Shown piece by piece: positions 40,764-42,577 of a DNA stretch of 42,577 nucleotides. Position 1 is the stretch's first letter; each line of letters starts with the position of its first letter. The stretch spans positions 1 to 42,577 of IMG/VR virus record IMGVR_UViG_3300005289_000613. One strand, 5' to 3'. The DNA is from a virus. Made by a program: the position numbers and the translations under genes. The notes under the pieces are model-generated. The model did no database searches. It was not told where the DNA came from and was given only the letters and a program-made list of their open reading frames with translations.

Positions 40764-41000
40764 ATGGCCGAGACTACAGATGACCGCCTGCGCCTCCTGA
40801 TCGAGCGTATCGAGCGGCTCGAAGAAGAGAAGAAGGGCATCAGCGACGATGTCCGCGATGTGTTCAACGAGGCCAAGGCGGTCGGTTACGACACCAAGAT
40901 CATGCGCCAGATCCTGCGGCTCCGGAAGATGAAGCCCGACGATCGCCGCGAGATGGACATGCTGCTCGATACCTACAAAGCCGCGCTGGGGCTGGACTGA
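40764..41000 (+). CDS. GapR-like nucleoid protein (DUF2312)
   Basis: 78 aa. Matches the alphaproteobacterial GapR/DUF2312 family: LLIERIERLEEEKKGISDDV, then VFNEAKAVGYDTKIMRQILRLRK, then the DMLLDTYKAALGL end. GapR tetramers clamp overtwisted AT-rich DNA and stimulate type II topoisomerases during replication. AAGGA ribosome binding site six bases before the ATG. A phage copy could aid phage DNA replication. Confidence 0.9.
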   Translation: MAETTDDRLRLLIERIERLEEEKKGISDDVRDVFNEAKAVGYDTKIMRQILRLRKMKPDDRREMDMLLDTYKAALGLD

Positions 41001-41002
41001 TC

Positions 41003-41200
41003 ATGCGCCGCCGTATTCAACCGTCGGTGCATCCGATGGCTTGCACCTGCCGCAAATGCGCCCCTGCCGCCCTCGGCCCCACCCGCACTGCACAGCTGGT
41101 CAAGGCCGCCACCCGCGTCCTGTTCTTGGTAGCCGCCATGATCGCCATCCCGTTCATCGTTGCACACGCTCTGGCCTGTGCACGCGACGGGCGCGCCTGA
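41003..41200 (+). CDS. Small membrane protein
   Basis: 65 aa. Basic start, a CTCRKC cysteine pair, then one membrane segment (VLFLVAAMIAIPFIVAHALA). Follows the GapR-like gene by two bases. Function unknown. Confidence 0.55.
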   Translation: MRRRIQPSVHPMACTCRKCAPAALGPTRTAQLVKAATRVLFLVAAMIAIPFIVAHALACARDGRA

Positions 41201-41205
41201 AACCT

Positions 41206-41229
41206 ATTCCGTCAGCCGCTCAGCCAAAT
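41206..41229 (+). promoter_or_regulatory. Degenerate copy of the late-type motif before the integrase operon
   Basis: ATTCCG-TCAGCCGCTCAG-CCAAAT. It matches the ATTTGG-TCAGCCGCCCAT-CCAAAT consensus at 20 of 24 positions, with the right half-site intact. It lies 71 bases before the small gene at 41301. Confidence 0.45.
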
Positions 41230-41300
41230 GCAGGGCGGTGACTTATCGAAGGCGCAGCGGTCATCGTTGAATCGCCATCGCCGTGAAGGAGCCCGCGAAG

Positions 41301-41513
41301 ATGACCCGCAGCACAACGTCCCGTCGCCGCGCCTTGATTCTAGAGGCGGATTTGCGCCGTTTTGCCCGGATATCCAGCCAGGAAGGCGTGACCATTCGTA
41401 GCCGACTCGATCCGGACGGCGGCGTCACCATCATCATCAATCCTGCAGCGGGATCTGCAGGCACCGGCACGGACACGCTTGATGCGCGGCTCGAGGCGTT
41501 CGGTGCATCATGA
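41301..41513 (+). CDS. Small hypothetical protein coupled to integrase
   Basis: 70 aa from ATG 41301, with GGAG about ten bases upstream; GTG 41283 is an alternative. Basic N-terminus (TRSTTSRRRALILEADLRR) and a DGGVTIIINPAAG segment. The stop overlaps the integrase start by four bases. It may be a small DNA-binding or excision-linked protein; not recognised. Confidence 0.6.
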   Translation: MTRSTTSRRRALILEADLRRFARISSQEGVTIRSRLDPDGGVTIIINPAAGSAGTGTDTLDARLEAFGAS

Positions 41514-42577
41514 AGCAGCGCTATCCGTACGTGACCTCGTTTCGCGATCGCCACGGAAAGCGCCGGTGGCGTTTTCGGCGCAAGAACTCGCCCACCCACT
41601 ACTTCAAAGCGCCCTTCGGCACTCGCCAGTTCGAGCAGGAGTATGCGGCCTGCCTGAAAGCGGAGCCGCTGCCAATCGGTGCGAGCCGCATGAGGCATGG
41701 CAGCGTGTCCGATGTCATCGCGCGTTACTATACTGACAACGCCTTTCTCGATCTTAGGAACACGACGCAGGTCGTCTATCGCGGCGTGCTGGAGCGGTTT
41801 CGCTCGGCATTCGGCGATGATCCGATGCAGGATTTCGATGCCGAGCGAATTGCGCGGCTGATGGCGTCCATGCGGCATAAGCCCCATGCGGCCGCACGCC
41901 TGCGCAAGCTTCTCAATCAGCTATTCATGGTCGCCCGCCGCGCGCGTCTGGTCCCGCCGGGTTTCGATCCGGTGAAGGATACGCGCGCGCCGAGGGCGGA
42001 AGGGGAGGGCTATCACCGCTGGACGGAAGCCGAACTGGAGGCTTTCGAGGCAAAGCACCCCTTGGGCACCAAGCCGCGCCTCGCTTTCGCGCTGCTACTC
42101 TACGGGGCCCAGCGCAGCGGCGACGTCCGGTTGATGACGCACAGCACCATCGAGGATGGTCGCATCCGCCTCGCCCAGAGTAAGACTAGCGCCGCCGTCG
42201 ACGTGCCTGTTGTCGAGCCGTTGGAAAGAGCCATCGCTGCCGGCCCGCTCGGCGCGAGCATGATCGTGGAGAACACCAGGGGCGAGCCGTACTCGGCCAA
42301 GGCATTCTACCAAATGATGAAAAAGGCCTGCGTCGAAGCGGGGCTTCCCCACTGTTCGCCTCACGGCCTCAGAAAGTCAGCGGCCCGCCGTTGCCGCGAG
42401 GCCGGATGCTCCAACGAAGAAGGCATGGCGATCACCGGCCACAAAACCGAACGCGAATACCTCCGCTACGCCGGCGACTCCGTCCGAGCCGCCCGCGCCG
42501 ACGCCGCAATGACGAAGGTAATGGCTAACCACCGAAAAAAGTTAGCCACCAACCCCAGCAAAAACACCGGGAAATAG
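41510..42577 (+). CDS. int: Tyrosine recombinase integrase
   Basis: 355 aa. N-terminal SAM-like core-binding domain (about 60-150) and C-terminal catalytic domain (about 165-325). Candidate catalytic residues: Arg202 (GAQRSGDV), Lys225 (AQSKTSAAV), His285 and Arg288 (HGLRKSAA), His311 (TGHKTE) and Tyr320 (YLRYAG). It inserts and excises the prophage. Its stop is the last codon in the window, so attR is probably just beyond. Confidence 0.95.
   Translation: MKQRYPYVTSFRDRHGKRRWRFRRKNSPTHYFKAPFGTRQFEQEYAACLKAEPLPIGASRMRHGSVSDVIARYYTDNAFLDLRNTTQVVYRGVLERFRSAFGDDPMQDFDAERIARLMASMRHKPHAAARLRKLLNQLFMVARRARLVPPGFDPVKDTRAPRAEGEGYHRWTEAELEAFEAKHPLGTKPRLAFALLLYGAQRSGDVRLMTHSTIEDGRIRLAQSKTSAAVDVPVVEPLERAIAAGPLGASMIVENTRGEPYSAKAFYQMMKKACVEAGLPHCSPHGLRKSAARRCREAGCSNEEGMAITGHKTEREYLRYAGDSVRAARADAAMTKVMANHRKKLATNPSKNTGK

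Overview
The window is a nearly complete P2-like (Peduovirus-type) prophage in a GC-rich alphaproteobacterium, most likely a member of the Sphingomonadales. The clues are the GC-rich codon use, a phage copy of the alphaproteobacterial GapR/DUF2312 family, and a MarR-like regulator of a type I associate with sphingomonads. No host marker gene fixes the genus. The only clear chromosomal gene is the 3' part of an acyltransferase-3 membrane protein at the left edge. The right edge coincides with the stop codon of the prophage integrase, so the right attachment site lies outside.

Layout. 1-975: host acyltransferase. About 1290-2000: a helix-turn-helix protein that may belong to the phage. 2001-2503: non-coding DNA with a sequence very like the P2 cohesive end. 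2504-6237: cargo, namely a small ORF, a SRAP (HMCES/YedK) protein and a SIR2-STAND-type defence protein. 6615-9529 (leftward): portal Q and terminase P. 9695-15848 (rightward): scaffold/protease O, capsid N, terminase M, head completion L, tail X, holin, lysozyme, Rz/Rz1 pair, and tail completion R and S. 15845-16362: a BrnTA toxin-antitoxin pair. 16557-18127: two unrecognised, probably virion genes. 18210-19034: an AT-richer insert with a MarR-like regulator. 19294-23632: baseplate J and I, tail fibre H, fibre chaperone, and a small gene. 23805-24867: Dam methylase and a small HTH gene. 25339-32409: V, W, sheath FI, tube FII, E/E', tape measure T, U, D. 32547-34615: a type II restriction-modification pair. 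35094-37436: a beta-helix tail spike. 37828-41513: repressor C, Cro/Cox-like gene, CII-like, Ogr-like zinc finger, small early genes and GapR. 41510-42577: integrase.

How it works together. The divergent repressor and Cro-like genes form the lysogeny switch. A zinc-finger Ogr-like activator is encoded in the early operon. A 24-bp near-palindrome, ATTTGG-N12-CCAAAT with a conserved core, stands just upstream of P, the 16557 gene, J and V, and a degenerate copy stands before the integrase operon. I read it as the late-promoter activator site; its N12 spacing is the same as that of the P2 Ogr site. Compared with P2, the V-W pair has moved downstream of the tail-fibre block, and no A-type replication initiator is recognisable.

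Cargo sits at four places: between the putative cos and Q, between S and J, between the fibre block and V, and between D and C. The cargo includes a SIR2/STAND protein, restriction-modification, Dam, BrnTA and a second receptor-binding protein. No tRNA, rRNA, CRISPR array or insertion sequence was seen.
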